Shown in pieces: positions 48,273-60,330 of a DNA stretch of 64,000 nt. A program made the position numbers and the translations under genes. The DNA comes from Sclerodactyla briareus. Its lineage: Eukaryota > Echinodermata > Holothuroidea > Dendrochirotida > Sclerodactylidae. Under the pieces are notes generated by a model. That model had not been told where the DNA came from and ran no database searches. It saw only the letters and a list, made by a program, of their open reading frames with translations. Each line of letters starts with the position of its first letter. Positions within the stretch are counted from its first letter, which is position 1. The DNA lies in the NCBI GenBank assembly GCA_026419785.1, contig JAODTK010004566.1, forward strand, positions 186,001 to 250,000. Reading direction: 5' to 3'.

Positions 48273-49344
48273 CTTCTACGGGCTTCTCCGAGAAGCAGCA
48301 GTTGCCATCATTCTCTCCAGCCCCGCTGCCTACTCGTATCTCCGATGGTTAGATGAACAATTCTTCCAGTCGACAGCACACCCTATCCCGTCAGCAGACT
48401 CCTTGTAGCTCTTGGCATCCCCTCCAGCAGCATGGCCACTATCTGACCTATCTCCAGTTTGTGATGCTGGCATCACCCCATCCCCAGCCACCTTTATGCT
48501 GTTACTCTCTGGTGATGGTCGGAGGGTCCCCTGGTGACTTCCCATCTCCAGCTGTAGCCTGTCGGTCCATCCTGACAGACCGGTTTTGGAAGTCCATCTC
48601 TGGATTCTTTCGATCCGTTTACCTCAGAGTCACACCTTTTGCTGCCTTCCACAATTAGATGACCCTATTCAGGTCTCCTCCTTCCATCCTCATCATTACT
48701 ATTCACGATGGAGAGACATCCCTGCTGCCTGTTCCCCGAGGCAACATCGCGGCAAGATCTGTCGTGTCTCGCTCTGAGATTGTTTCTGATCGCTGACTGC
48801 AGCAGTCCCCTGCTCCAGCCCACCCAGTTCCCTTGATAAGTCTCCAACAGGGTATCCCTTACCAGAGACATCCACCCCACTATCATCCGTCTTTTAGACA
48901 GTTCCATCTCTTTACAATAATCCATGGAATCCAACCCCTGGCTGATGCTCTCACCAGGAATATTGAGTGTCACAATGGCCCAGTATTCCTTCTGGTTTCC
49001 AGCAGCTTTCCTGGAGGAGGCCTCATCAGGAAGAAGCTATCGCCCAATGGCTGCTTTGAAGGGGCCCTGTACCGTCTCAGCAGCGTCTGGTCTAGACAGC
49101 CTCTTCCAGTCTGGCAGGAATCATTCCCTGTATGGTTGGTTTCTACCACTGTTTCGAGAGAGTGCTGACCTTGACCCGTTTTGTTCAGCAGTACAGGAGC
49201 TTCATGGAGGGTACCCTCCACACTCTTCTCTTGCTCTGTGACCTGAACGAGTTGAGGTATTTCAGACCTTGTCCAAACTTGTTTCTCCAACATTCCTAGC
49301 TTTTCCTGAATGTATCCATAGCCATGCCTGGATGAATCTGATTC
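48273..49344 (-). CDS. Large exon of locus L, unidentified, with several frame changes
   Basis: A good acceptor (TGATCCATTCTTCAG) and a strong donor GTAGAAG|GTGAGTAGC bound 1072 bp. From the acceptor the frame reads ESDSSRHGYGYIQEKLGMLE and stays open for 123 codons to a segment SFFLMRPPPGKLLETRRN. Coding character continues in other frames: YWAIVTLNIPGESISQGLDS, then GGDAKSYKESADGIG, then GENDGNCCFSEKPVE at the donor. At least four frame changes are needed. The protein is rich in E, Q, S and G and looks largely disordered. The plus strand also carries frames of about 105-111 codons (for example SFWFPAAFLEEASSG); I prefer the minus strand because of the splice sites and phase match. Confidence 0.55.
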
Positions 49345-50727
49345 CTGAAGAATGGATCAAAATGGAACATATTTTAGGTAGGGTGTTTTTTTGGCCCAAC
49401 TCTCCACAATTCAACAAAGCTCAGTTGTCTATACGCTGCCCATTGAAGGATATCATAGCAATGACAACAAATTCATACAGTCAATGGGAAGAGAGGAATT
49501 GGGTTATTTGGTTTTCCTTCTCCTTCCTCGCTCAAACCAACTTTTGCCAGTTTCAGCCAGTACTATATACTACTGCAGCATGCAATGGGCTAATTTCACC
49601 TACAGCAAATGGAGGGGGATTTAAGCCTAAGTAGATGTTGATTCAACAAATAGCAATTCAGATAGAGTGTAAACATCCCCTAACAATCCCTACCCAAAGA
49701 GACAATGTCAATGAACATTAACTGGCATGGAATATGACACATTCCCAAAGGTGTAGAAACCCTTAGGGAACCAACAAATGCCCCCAGAATAAAATTTATG
49801 CTGTAACAGATGTTTCAGGTAATTGATCATGCATCACATTGTCTCCGGGTTCAATCATGGTGTAAGGCTGAGTGCAAGGACGAGTCATCCATCCACAAAT
49901 AGACCAGGAAGTTTCCTGTATAAGTTCTACACACACCGTCACACATCATAGGCAATAACTCCAAATGCTGCATGGGTTAATGACAATTTCTAGTAGACTG
50001 AACCAGACAGAGCCAGCCTATTTTCTTGGATTAATTCACAATTGCGCTCATCACAACACACACAGCACTCAACCACACTGCTGATTAAACCACAATAATT
50101 CTTCACCCACAAAGCGTATCAGAGGCTGAATGAGCAGGTATTAAATTTACCTGCAGGTATTAAATCCAAAATTTGGATTATGATGATGCCCAATTTTCTC
50201 ATAAAGAGGTCAATACCAAGCAAATCATTTCCAAGAAGAGCTTAAATCCACTTCTGGAAGTTTGCAGTTAGTCAGAGTAGCAGTGAAAATGACCAATTTG
50301 GTGCCAAAAAAAACCTACAAATCGCAAAAATAACATTTAGATGCTGTACATTTTTGCAAGCTTAAAGTTCTGGCCAAATTCACTGGATGGTAAACCAACC
50401 TCCCATATATTTTCACAACTCAATTTATGACGTCTGGTTTAACAGCCGCCCTATTCCCAGATGCTATTGTGGTGAAAACCACCAATGGTGCTAATCGCAT
50501 CCACTAAATATGCTGTAAAAAGTGACAGGACATGGCATAGTTGGAGTGCCAGTACAGGCATCACACACACACACATAGTCCTTGACTCAACAACAAACCA
50601 AAGACCACATTGTTACTTTATTTCTGTTTTATCTCTTTTTTCATTCAATTTCCAACTCAACAATAGGAGGTCTACTACTGATTAATTCCTAGGACCATCA
50701 GTCACTTCTAAAATTTCCTCTGAAATT
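49345..50727. other. Unassigned, upstream of the large exon
   Basis: Plus-strand frames at 49269-49634 overlap the exon and continue without splice support. No repeat end recognised. Confidence 0.3.
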
Positions 50728-51845
50728 ATCGCGATTTCAGACCTGACCCCAAAACGTTAATGTTCATGTACTCATCATGGGGGAACACATATACCAAATA
50801 TGAGCTTCATCCATCTACATGGGTCATTTACAGTGTTCCCAAAATTAATTGGGCCAAAAACATTTTTTAGGATTTTTCACAAATTTTTATTTTGGACCCC
50901 AAATTACCCCAATCTACACCAAAAACAATAGGGTTCTTGTTCTCCCCAGAAGAAAGCTATACAAAATTTCAACTTGATCGGACCACCATTCTGGACTTAT
51001 CAGGTTTACAAGGCTTTCAGATTTTGATCTGGTGACCTAAGATGACCTCCGACCTGACACCAAAACAATGGGGTTCATGTACTCATCACGAAACGCACAT
51101 ATTAGGTATGAGCTTCATTCATCCAAATGGAGTGGAGTTATTGTGTTTACAAGCTCAATTTGGCCAAAATATCGATTTTTCTTGGAAAGTGTTGACCAAA
51201 AAAGACCCCCAGTCTACACCAAAAACAGTAGGGTTCCTGCTCCATAAAAGAGCTATACCAAATTACAACTTGACCGAACCAACTATTCTGGACTCCTCAT
51301 GTTCAAAAGTTTTTCGACTTTGACCTCTAGTGACCTCAGACCTGACCCTAAACACAATGTTCATGTACTCATCATGGGGGAACACATATACCAAATATGA
51401 GCTTCATCCATCTAGATAGGGTTGAGTTATCATGTTTTTGAACTAACATCAGCCAAAATATTGATTTTCCACAAAATATATATTTTTGACCAAAAATGAC
51501 CTCTGATCTACACCAAAAACAATAGGGTTCTTGTTCTCCCCATAAGAAAGCTATAAACCTAATTTCAACTTGATGGGACCAACCATTGTGGACTATCCTG
51601 TTACAATGATTTCAGACTCTGGCTCTGCTGACCTCATATGACCTCTGACCTGACACCAAAACAACAGGAATCATGTGCTCATAATGGGGGTACACATATA
51701 CCAAGTATGAGCTTCATCGACTCAACTCAGACTAGAACAAGTTACCATGTTTACAAGCCAGGTGTCACATACATACCATCTCACACCACATACATACACA
51801 CAGACATTGACACACAGATTCCTCAGACCTTGTCAAGGAATAAAA
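50728..51845 (+). repeat. TGACCT-rich interspersed repeat, copy 2
   Basis: Three to four units of about 300 bp are visible, each holding a TGACCTCTGACCTGACACC-type line, a GGTTCATGTACTCATCATGG line and a CCAACCATTCTGGACT-type line. The family ends in CTTGTCAAGGAATAAAAAT, as in the copy at 1741-2255. Frames inside (51042-51323, 51638-51937) follow the repeat. Confidence 0.8.
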
Positions 51846-52610
51846 ATAAAAATCAACTGTGCATGCTGACTGATGTATTTGCCATCACAAGGCTATGTGG
51901 GCATTGTAGAATTCCTAAAATTCTTGGCTTGCAGTGACTACGATCCTGCGATCATTGCCTCACAACTTGTGGTAATGTCTGACCACGAGCTGTCGCAAGC
52001 CCTACTTTCAGCAACTTCGTTAACAGTGTGAGGCAGGCTTCACTCTGCTGCCTATGCATCAGATATACAACAACAGTAGGTACCTGACTATTTTGAAAGT
52101 TTTTGGCATGAGCTGAGAATTGAACTCCAGACCTCCTACCTGTTGTCTCTCTGGCAGGGAATCAAATACCACAATTTTTTCTAATACCCATTATTACAAA
52201 AATTACCAGACTATACCATAAATTTCTAAATTTATAACTTCTTGAAAGTAATTACCCATCAAAAACAAAAGTTCCCCAGATTAAAACCACTGATTTCTAA
52301 GAATTCCTACACATGAGGCCCTTGCTCGAGGCGTCAAGTGAGTCAGATTTGCATTTATTTTGACCGAATTCCCCCAAAATTGTACCTCAGATCACTAGGA
52401 ATTACTTCTCTCTCTTTTTGACAGCAGAACACTTGACTGAAAGTCTTGCATTAGAAACCGCCCTGTGGAAGCAGGACTCTCAGTTCCGCTACTGCAATTT
52501 AATATCTGTTCAATTATCAGGTTAGGGCATTTGAATTGAAATGAAACTTGATTGCTTTTGAGCCATTGGATATTTAGAATACATCAGTAAAGATGACAGA
52601 AATGTGAAGG
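51846..52610. other. Unassigned, with a doubtful tRNA-like patch
   Basis: On the minus strand near 52100-52160, GGTCTGGAGTTCAATTCTCA resembles a B box, but no matching A box was found. Otherwise nothing recognised. Confidence 0.25.
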
Positions 52611-53369
52611 TTTATGCCCTGGGATGATCGAAGCAATTTGTTAAATTGAGTCCTTCACACAATGAGGTAAGTGCCCCCTCGCCATGGGCAGTCATATGTG
52701 AAATCAATCATTTCAAATTGCGACAGTACCTGTACTGCCTAGGCCATCGGAGACATTCACTTGACACCTCAGGCTCAATGATGCATGGAGTTAATTGCTT
52801 GATTCAGTATTCAATGGCTCTCCACAAATATCTGCTATATATAGGCATGTAAGCTAGAAAGAATGTCGTAGTTTCATAGTTGAACATGTCACAGCATAAT
52901 AAACAAAGGGATCAAAACATGAAACCGTTACTGCAATCACCTTCAAGAACTTAGACAGTGAACTCTCCAACATTAATGATTTGTAACAGAACACACACCT
53001 TGGAGCCCTTTGACCAAATTAAAACAATGATTGGATCCTAAGTGATGACTTGCCTTGAAAAATCTGAAAAGGCACAAGAAATAATCCATGTGGTGCACTA
53101 TCACAGCAATTATGACTGTATCACTTAGACATTTCACTGATTATGAAGCAGCCTTCTTGGTAGCAATCATAGCTAAGTGGAAGAATGAATCACTATTCAT
53201 CCATATCGCCATGTTGATCATTATAGTTTTATTTATACATCTACGTAAAGAACAGGAATTTCCACAGGCAAGCATGCATCCTCTAATCTGGAACACCTGA
53301 AGCCATTTGACCAAGGAAAACAACATGAGATATATACTGAGTGATGACTTGATTGGCGAAGCTCCACAG

Positions 53370-53490
53370 GTACCTCAGGAAGTCAAGGAAAGGGGGAGGA
53401 AGGGGGGAGATAATTTAGGCCCAGGCAGGGTCGTCTGCCCGGTGATTGGAAGTGGCAGGTGGATTGCGGCTAGGTGTCTTCTATGTGTCA
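53370..53490 (+). CDS. Possible plus-strand exon
   Basis: An acceptor after GGCGAAGCTCCACAG and a strong donor GTGTCA|GTAAGTGAG bound 121 bp. The frame reads VPQEVKERGRKGGDNLGPGR, then VVCPVIGSGRWIAARCLLCV, plus one base. A possible partner at about 52628-52666 (SKQFVKLSPSHNE, donor AATGAG|GTAAGT) ends in the matching phase. The acceptor lacks a good pyrimidine tract. The surrounding 53.0-53.6 kb contains diverged copies of a GTGATGACTTG line, so repeat origin is possible. Confidence 0.35.
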
Positions 53491-54496
53491 GTAAGTGAGT
53501 GATGACTTGCCTCAGGAATTTGAGAAATTACACAGAATTATCCATGGCCTGCAAGTGGGGTTCTTACACAGCAACAAGGGCCATATCAATTAGCATTCTC
53601 TACATAGCATTAAAAAAAATGTGTACTGAGGATTCATGCTTCTGAACCCCCTCCCACACTCCCCTCCCCTCTGGTTGTGGGGCACTGGACTTCCCTAAGT
53701 CAGTGTTCATACAGTGCACCACACAAATAACCGCAGTATGTACCATCTAAAGTTTAATTTGGCCAGATCAGATGCTCTGACTGCTTTGTATTTGAGTGTA
53801 GGGCCTTTACAATGTGATAGGGATTAGGGACCTACTCAATTTGGTAGAGACCCTGCTGATAGGCATTTTTTCTTCTCCATTTGAGCTGCCACTGTGGTGG
53901 ACCCAAAGAATATAACCCAGGGCATATTTCCTTTTTATTCTGTCTCTTGTTTACACAACAAATGAACAAAACAATAAGATCAGAAGGAAAACTTCATAAT
54001 TGCCTGTCGAATAGCCACTGCCAACTATATCCATGGCATTGGTTAGAATAAGATAAAGGTCTTCTGAATCATCCAATATGGATGATTCCAAATTGCCTAC
54101 TCAGGCACTTGAAGAATGCTACTAAATGGAAATGGCAATAAGTCCCAAAGTTATGTCAGACTTGGAGCAAGCTCGTTATGGTAGCCATCAGAATCAGCAG
54201 CAGGAAGTGACCATCTCTGATTCACTGATTACTGCTCAGGGTTTTGGGCAATGCAGCGGTGGGTCTATTCGATAATTGACCTAAGTGATGGGCACAGTGA
54301 CTAAAAATCACGGATAAAATCTTAAGAGGAAATTACCTGGCATATTCCAAGAACCAACATAACCCTGGGTTTAATGAAAATCAGACTTGATACTTGCTCG
54401 GATGTTGCTAGAGTGGTGGTTATTATATTAGCCCTAGGAAAATTACCTACCAGCTTGATAAAATCTTTGGAAAACATTTATTGGTCAGTTGGTAAG
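53491..54496. other. Unassigned
   Basis: A plus-strand mini frame of 40 codons at 54153-54275 (MSDLEQARYGSHQNQQQEVT) has plausible composition but no other support. Confidence 0.25.
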
Positions 54497-54509
54497 GCCT
54501 AGCTGATGC

Positions 54510-54659
54510 AATATGATTTACACAGAGTTTTGAAAGAGTCTCTAAACGTGATTGGGGCTAAAAAAATGTTATAAATCTCTGAGAGCACATTACAATCACC
54601 AGTGACATGTGATTTGAGTCTCAGATTGGATTGATCAGTTACAAAGTCCCTCAACTTGA
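54510..54659 (-). other. Exon-like piece, weak
   Basis: After an acceptor CAAGTCATTACCTTCAG the frame reads KLRDFVTDQSNLRLKSHVTG, then DCNVLSEIYNIFLA. No good donor ends it, so it is only a candidate. Confidence 0.25.
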
Positions 54660-54744
54660 CTGAAGGTAATGACTTGCAGTAACTTTTAGTAATCAAGTCA
54701 AGTTATTTATTCAAGTCATTGCCTGCGGAAAAAGGGGAATAGCT

Positions 54745-55040
54745 GTGGATAGACAGGTGGCAACTGAAATTAAAGTCCTAAGGGCTCATAACCACTATAC
54801 AGTTTTCCTCCACCCAACTCTTTGTGCCGGATTGAGCCTTCATTCAATTGGCCATCACAGACATTCTGCTGTGCTGTCTCACCAAACACCAGCCATACGA
54901 ACAGCACAATGTTGGGTGGAAAAATGTTATATAGCAAATGAACCCGTATTTGTTCCATCTGAACAAAGTTAGAATATACTTGTAATGTACTTGTATTTTT
55001 GTGTGCATATGTGTGTGCATGTAAGGGTGTGGGTGTGTGT
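54745..55040. other. Open on both strands, not decided
   Basis: The plus strand is open for 75 codons (VDRQVATEIKVLRAHNHYTV) and the minus strand for 62 (EQIRVHLLYNIFPPNIVLFV). Neither has supporting sites. A short GT-rich stretch follows at 54998-55045. Confidence 0.2.
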
Positions 55041-55139
55041 GTATGTCACATTTTCGCATTGGCAGGATTTCTCTGAAACGTTTAGTCCCTTAGGGGACTG
55101 CATGAGCATTTTAGAGCATTAGAATGATTACAGTAATAG

Positions 55140-56120
55140 CTCTTAGCCATTTCATGACCTTTGACCTCAAATCCTTGACCATCCCCAAAAGGTACAAGTT
55201 TCTATCCTCGAACTATGAGAAGACTGGAATGAATTACCATCGTCTATAATGAAAGCCCCAGTTAAGTGTTAGCAAGCCTGCCCACACACAGTTCTAGTGC
55301 TGCCTGATGTTTACTGAACACCAACATCCTTGTTGTGATAAACCGAAAGGGGTCTTAACGAGTAACCAAGCACAGAAGCCAAGCAAAAATGCATATATAC
55401 CCATTAGCCCATGATAACACTATCTAAGTATTATGTGCTCCCAACTATACATCTGAAGAGAGAGAAGGAATTTTTATAGATTTTTTTGCATTTTCTACTG
55501 AACTTATTAAGCCCCTTGGGGACCTTCGGCCTGAATCTTTCCATGCCCCTTCAGGACCTTTGACCTGAATCCCTGAATTACTAGTCCATGTCATTTCGGA
55601 CCAATTATCATGAAAAATCCAAATTAGTCGTAGGAGAAGAAGATTTTGTCAGATTTCCACAGATTCTTTTTAGCATACTAAGCTCATTAGCCCTTTAAAT
55701 GACCTTCGACCTTGAATCCCTGAACTTGGGTAGTCAGTACAGTTCAATATAAACTGACCAGTGATCAAGGGTAATCCAACCCTAAATCTCATCATCATCA
55801 TTATAAACAGTTTTACATCAGAAGTCCATGCTAGCATGGTTCGACGGGAGCACCCGATGGCAACTCTTCCACTCCAATCTATCCTGGGCTAGGGCACCTG
55901 GTCTACCGTTTGACATCAAGTCACTACGAACAACCTCGTCCCAAGTCCTTCCCAAGCCTACCCCCTCCTACGGCCACTACCAGACATCTGTAGGAGAAAT
56001 GTGACTCAAAAGATGTCCCATGGTCAATAACCGTCTGTCATGAGACTGAATGGATGGATAGTTGGATGGATTGGATGGATGGATGGATTGATGAATTGAT
56101 CCACCATGCTGGTTTGAGCT
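55140..56120 (+). mobile_element. Helentron-like element, right part
   Basis: Repeated interior lines (CATGACCTTTGACCTCAAAT, ATGACCTTCGACCTTGAAT) lead to a GGAT microsatellite (56048-56090) and the family 3' end ATCCACCATGCTGGTTTGAG then CT. The next element starts six bases later. Confidence 0.6.
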
Positions 56121-56126
56121 CAAGAA

Positions 56127-57430
56127 CTAGAGAACCAATGGTTCAGTAGCTCAAACCTACAAGTAGTGAACTGGTTGTGTTATTTTGATTGTGCATTGAT
56201 TTCATTTTACTGACCTTTGATGACCTGAGCGAGCATCAGAAGATTATAACGTTGTGAGATAAGATACATTATAGTTTTTTTACACACAATGGCCCATGAG
56301 GCTCCTTCAATGACCTTTGACTTTGAGTTCACTTAGGGCCTAAACTTCGGGCGGTCAAACGTCACACGCAGTCACTGGATATATGTCCAACTCTGGTCAA
56401 TGTTCAATCAACAGCCTGAGCATTTGGGCAAAACATGCAATTGCATGTACAGTACCATCCTTTCAAGGACCTCCCACCTACGATTCCTGTGGACCCTAAG
56501 TGTCACTAGCAATGATAATACTGTTCACATACTGCAATCTGACCTAATCTGCATTTTTCCACATCATGGCCATTGCCATTGACCTTAACCTTTTAGAGGT
56601 CAATGATGACCCATCGGTCAATAAACCTGGGTGGGTTGGGACCAAGTGTGGGCAGATCCATCGAGGCATGATATTTTGAGGGCGTAAAACATGCAACTTG
56701 CATATGATTGTACAATTACATAATTGCTTACTACCCCCTTCAAGACCTTTCCCCTCAAATTCCTGTACAAATGCATAGGTACCCTTTCAATGATACAACT
56801 GGTCATGTATAATGGCAATCCGACCTAAGTTGCAAAAGGTAGCCTTTTGCTTCTTCTTTTTTACCTAAGGTACGCTGTTTAACCACATATGGCCGACTGT
56901 CAGCAGACTATGCCCAATGTTTGTATAGACACAAATTTTGGCATTATTTTCATATCTGGGCCCTAGAGTCCAAAATATTTCGGAACACCCCAATGGCCCA
57001 TCTACCCAAAACCCTTCATGTAACTTGAAGAAAATTGATTGAAGCCTGTTGGAAGATGCATTCCAAGTACATTGTGTTAATTTCTAAACTGGGCCCTCTG
57101 GCACAAGTGGGACCTTGATAAAAGTTCCCTGAACACCCCAAAGGAATGGCTGTTGGACCACAATATGACCGAACATTCATCCCTGTGCACGCAATCTATC
57201 TACTTTGTAGAAGTCGTGTTTTGCAGTTTTCCATTTAATGCCATTTGACCTATACATTGAGGTGGTCAATGGTGACCCATCAGTCAATAACGTTGTAACC
57301 AAGTCTGGGCGCGATTCATCATAGCAGGACCAGTTGGTGCCCAAAAACCAAAGTTCACAGACTAGACAGACAGACCTACAGACAGACAGACAGAAGCAAA
57401 TAGAAGATAATAGATAGATAGATAAGATAT

Positions 57431-57466
<36 letters not shown>

Positions 57467-57531
57467 GATCGGAAGATAGGTCAAATGACATGGGCATCAC
57501 ATAGCTCACCCGCATAGCTGGTTTTAGCTAA
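56127..57531 (+). mobile_element. Helentron-like element, near-complete copy
   Basis: The 5' end is GAGAACCAATGGTTCAGTAG then CTCAAACC, a compensated version of the family hairpin (GAACC-AAT-GGTTC). The 3' end has GACA and GATA runs, then ATAGCTCACCCGCATAGCTG and GTTTTAGCTAAAA. At about 1.4 kb it shows both ends of the family clearly. No gene seen inside. Confidence 0.7.
57361..57475 (+). repeat. GACA/GATA microsatellite
   Basis: Runs of GACA then GATA units with small interruptions, next to the 3' end of the Helentron-like element. The position is typical of the family in this window. Confidence 0.9.
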
Positions 57532-58586
57532 AAAAAACACAGATATAAGTTTTTGTTTTGCCCAAAAAACAAGGGGCCATGTTCACAACAATCATGCCCA
57601 CACAAACCCTTATCTCAGAATTCTTCTAACACTCAAAAGCAAACATATCATGTAGGGGTGACGTAAGAACCAACTTGCAATCTACACATGCACATCCCAG
57701 CACGGCTGGTTTCTCTAAATGTTAGGGGGTGGTTGGGGTGGTGGTGGTTTGGGAGTTCTTAGAACCATAGGAACCCATGATGTTGAAATTTCAGCAGGAA
57801 TTGAATGTAATATTATGACATTGTCAGAAAACTGGACAATTTTGATCATTCTTTAACAGTTCAACTTTCATTCTGTATCTAGAGATCTTTTTCCTTCAAG
57901 AATGTCACCAAGCATAGAATCCTGACATTTGGTCACTACAACAATTAAAGTTCCTTAGGATAGTCCCTGGTCTCTGAAAAGTTTGATGAAGATACATAAC
58001 CTTCAGTATACCCAAAAATCTGACTTTGAATCATCTCTTTAGTGCAAATGTGAATCTCATCGTCAAGACTATCCTAATGGAGTGAATGCCTCTGGACGAA
58101 CGAAAGTTGATTTTTGTCAATTGGCTGGTCGGTAGAGAGCTAGGAAGACAGTAAAGTATTATCTAATAAATAGCCACTGGCTGTTTAGATTCTTTGAAAG
58201 TGGGCACTAAAACGCTGATAGCATCTTAGCATCGGCTAGCTTGATGGTCTTATCAACTCATCTATTAGAAATCTTTTTAATACAGATTATTCAAACATTT
58301 CTCAAAACCCATAGCTCTAGCAACAGCCAGTGCCATTCACCACTACAGCCAAAGTATTCAGTGACGTCCCACAAAGCACAACAAATTTCTTGTTAACTGC
58401 TCTGACGCTTTTCCCACACAGCAAATATAGTACTGATGACTCTGTACTATATTGAAGTCATAACTTTGTGTATACTCCTTGAGTAAATAAGGCATGGAGT
58501 GTTGTGAAAATGTGAGAGGATGGAGGGAGGGGGGGGGAGGGGGGGGTTTGAGCTTCAGAAGAAAGATGATTATGTGAAAACGAAAG
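57532..58586. other. Unassigned, 3' of gene R
   Basis: AT-rich, with a G-rich patch at 58525-58550. It would contain the 3' UTR of gene R if 58587 is its true stop; no clear polyadenylation signal was found. Confidence 0.3.
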
Positions 58587-58903
58587 TCATTGGGGGCACT
58601 TTAAACAAGAATACAACTCGCATAGTGCGTTTCTTGCTTCAACCAGTTGATTATCACAAATCTCTGCAGCAAATGAAAACATTGTAGGGAAATAGTGATC
58701 TTTCCCTAATAGTTTTGCTGGTTGCTGTAGACTTTGTATAGCACCACAGTTACGCCAAAGCTCCGCGAGTACCTCCGGGTTGCAGTGTGACACCCACGGT
58801 ATGAGGGCTTGAGGAGTTCCATTATTTTGGCTACAGTACGGCTATTGGCACAAGCCCATGCGCTCGCGCACGATGTTGCCCAGGCCAAACACTTGGCTAG
58901 ACT
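58587..58903 (-). CDS. Gene R, candidate last exon, helical C-terminus
   Basis: After a good acceptor (ATGTATGTCTCCCCCAG) the frame reads SLAKCLAWATSCASAWACAN, then SRTVAKIMELLKPSYRG. One frame change follows, and it continues HCNPEVLAELWRNCGAIQSL, then QQPAKLLGKDHYFPTMFSFA and AEICDNQLVEARNALCELYS to a TGA at 58587. The spacing of hydrophobic residues suggests an all-helical, ARM- or HEAT-like fold, which is inference from composition only. It joins exon 3 in phase 0. If the TGA is real, gene R ends here. Confidence 0.55.
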
Positions 58904-59699
58904 CTGGGGGAGACATACATTGTGGTTAAATGGCACTTCATAGTAGGTAAATAATTAGTACATGGTATAAAGATGATATAACAGTTGTTGTATGAGTGTC
59001 ATTCTTATCCTCGTAGAGGCAGGGATATGATTAAAATATTATTAAGGAACTATCATAACGATGTAGTGGTATAACAATTCATCTTTGAGTAGTTGCAAGA
59101 TGATCTGATATTTGCCTGACAGTCACAGTACATTTCAGTTAGATTCTTAGGAGGGCTGCTAGTATTTTGAGCCTAAAATCTCTCTTGATTAATTAATATT
59201 TATTATCAGTGTTACATGCATTTGGTGACCTCCCAAAGGTCAAGGCAATATGTTTGTCCTTTGCTGTCTCTGCTAGGTGACAGTTTGTCTTGCGGAAACG
59301 AGGCCCGGAGGAACTGGTATTGTTTTTTCATACGTGGGGTATTTCGCTAACGCATTCCACTCTACAGTCAAAAGTCATTCAAGGTCTATATCTCAGTACA
59401 GTGGGGTGTGGCTATTAGTTTTTGTCCAGTGGAGATGACAGCTCCAGCACAGAGCTGAGCTCTGTATGTAAACTAACAGAGTCAATTAGCAGCGAGTGTG
59501 GTAGCCTCGCTGTACTGCAGTATATCCCACACCAATTGTGTTGGGCTGCATTGTCCCCATGCTTAGCAGCGATGGCGTGGTCAACATGATCTGTGTACAG
59601 ACTGCTCGCCTCTAGTACTCAATCGGGATCTGCCCTCAAATTGTTAGTGTGGCCTTTGTTGGAGAGGACGTTGAGTGCACTGGCAAATGATATCGCTAT

Positions 59700-60330
59700 G
59701 CGATTAAGCCAATGTGATATAGGTGCGGGAGGATTTCGCCACACACAAACCCAGAAGGCCATACTTACACTGTGGAGAACGTGCTGCTGGTTCGAGAGAC
59801 TTGGCCGCACACAAACCCAGAAGGCCATACTTACACTGTGGAGAACGTGCTGCTGGTTCGAGAGACTTGGCCGCACACAAACCCAGAATGCCAAACTTAT
59901 ATTGTAGAGTATGTGATACAATTTCAGGAGGATTTAGCTGCACACAAAGTCAGTTGCCAGATCTGTCCTCATACAATTAGTGTGGAGAGTGTGTTGGGTG
60001 TACTGGCATATGATATTGCTATGTGATGATTCTATAGCTCTCTAGTGCACAAGTATCGCATACCTACACTGTAGGGTATGTGATATAGGTGCGGGAGGAT
60101 TTCGCCACACACAAACCCAGAATGCCAAACTTATATTGTAGAGTATGTGATACAATTTCAGGAGGATTTAGCTGCACACAAAGTCAGTTGCCGTACTCAC
60201 ACTGTTGAGTGCGTGATGTAGGTACGAGAGATATAGTGGCACACAAAATCAATTGCCGTACCTACACTGTAGGGTACGGTGATGTAGGTACGGGGGATAT
60301 AACCACACACAAAGTAAATTACAAAACATA
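59700..60330 (+). repeat. Minisatellite of about 60-66 bp units with a higher-order copy
   Basis: About ten diverged units share CCACACACAAA, then GCC and a TACACTGTAGGGTATGTGAT-type line. Two units at 59753-59884 are identical with a 66-bp period. A block of about 78 bp (from AACCCAGAATGCCAAACTTA) occurs at about 59880 and again at about 60114. Because 66 is a multiple of three, frames stay open on both strands and give repetitive false ORFs. It lies in the third intron of gene R. Confidence 0.85.

Noticed and set aside
48924-49241. 105-codon plus-strand frame starting MESNPWLMLS
   Set aside because: It is antisense to the minus-strand exon, which has good splice sites at both ends and phase agreement with its neighbour; the plus frame has neither.
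52095-52165. A second tRNA-derived SINE on the minus strand
   Set aside because: Only a B-box-like line is seen; no A box or shared body could be found.
59593-60026. Frames of 79-104 codons on both strands
   Set aside because: They follow a 66-bp minisatellite whose period is a multiple of three.
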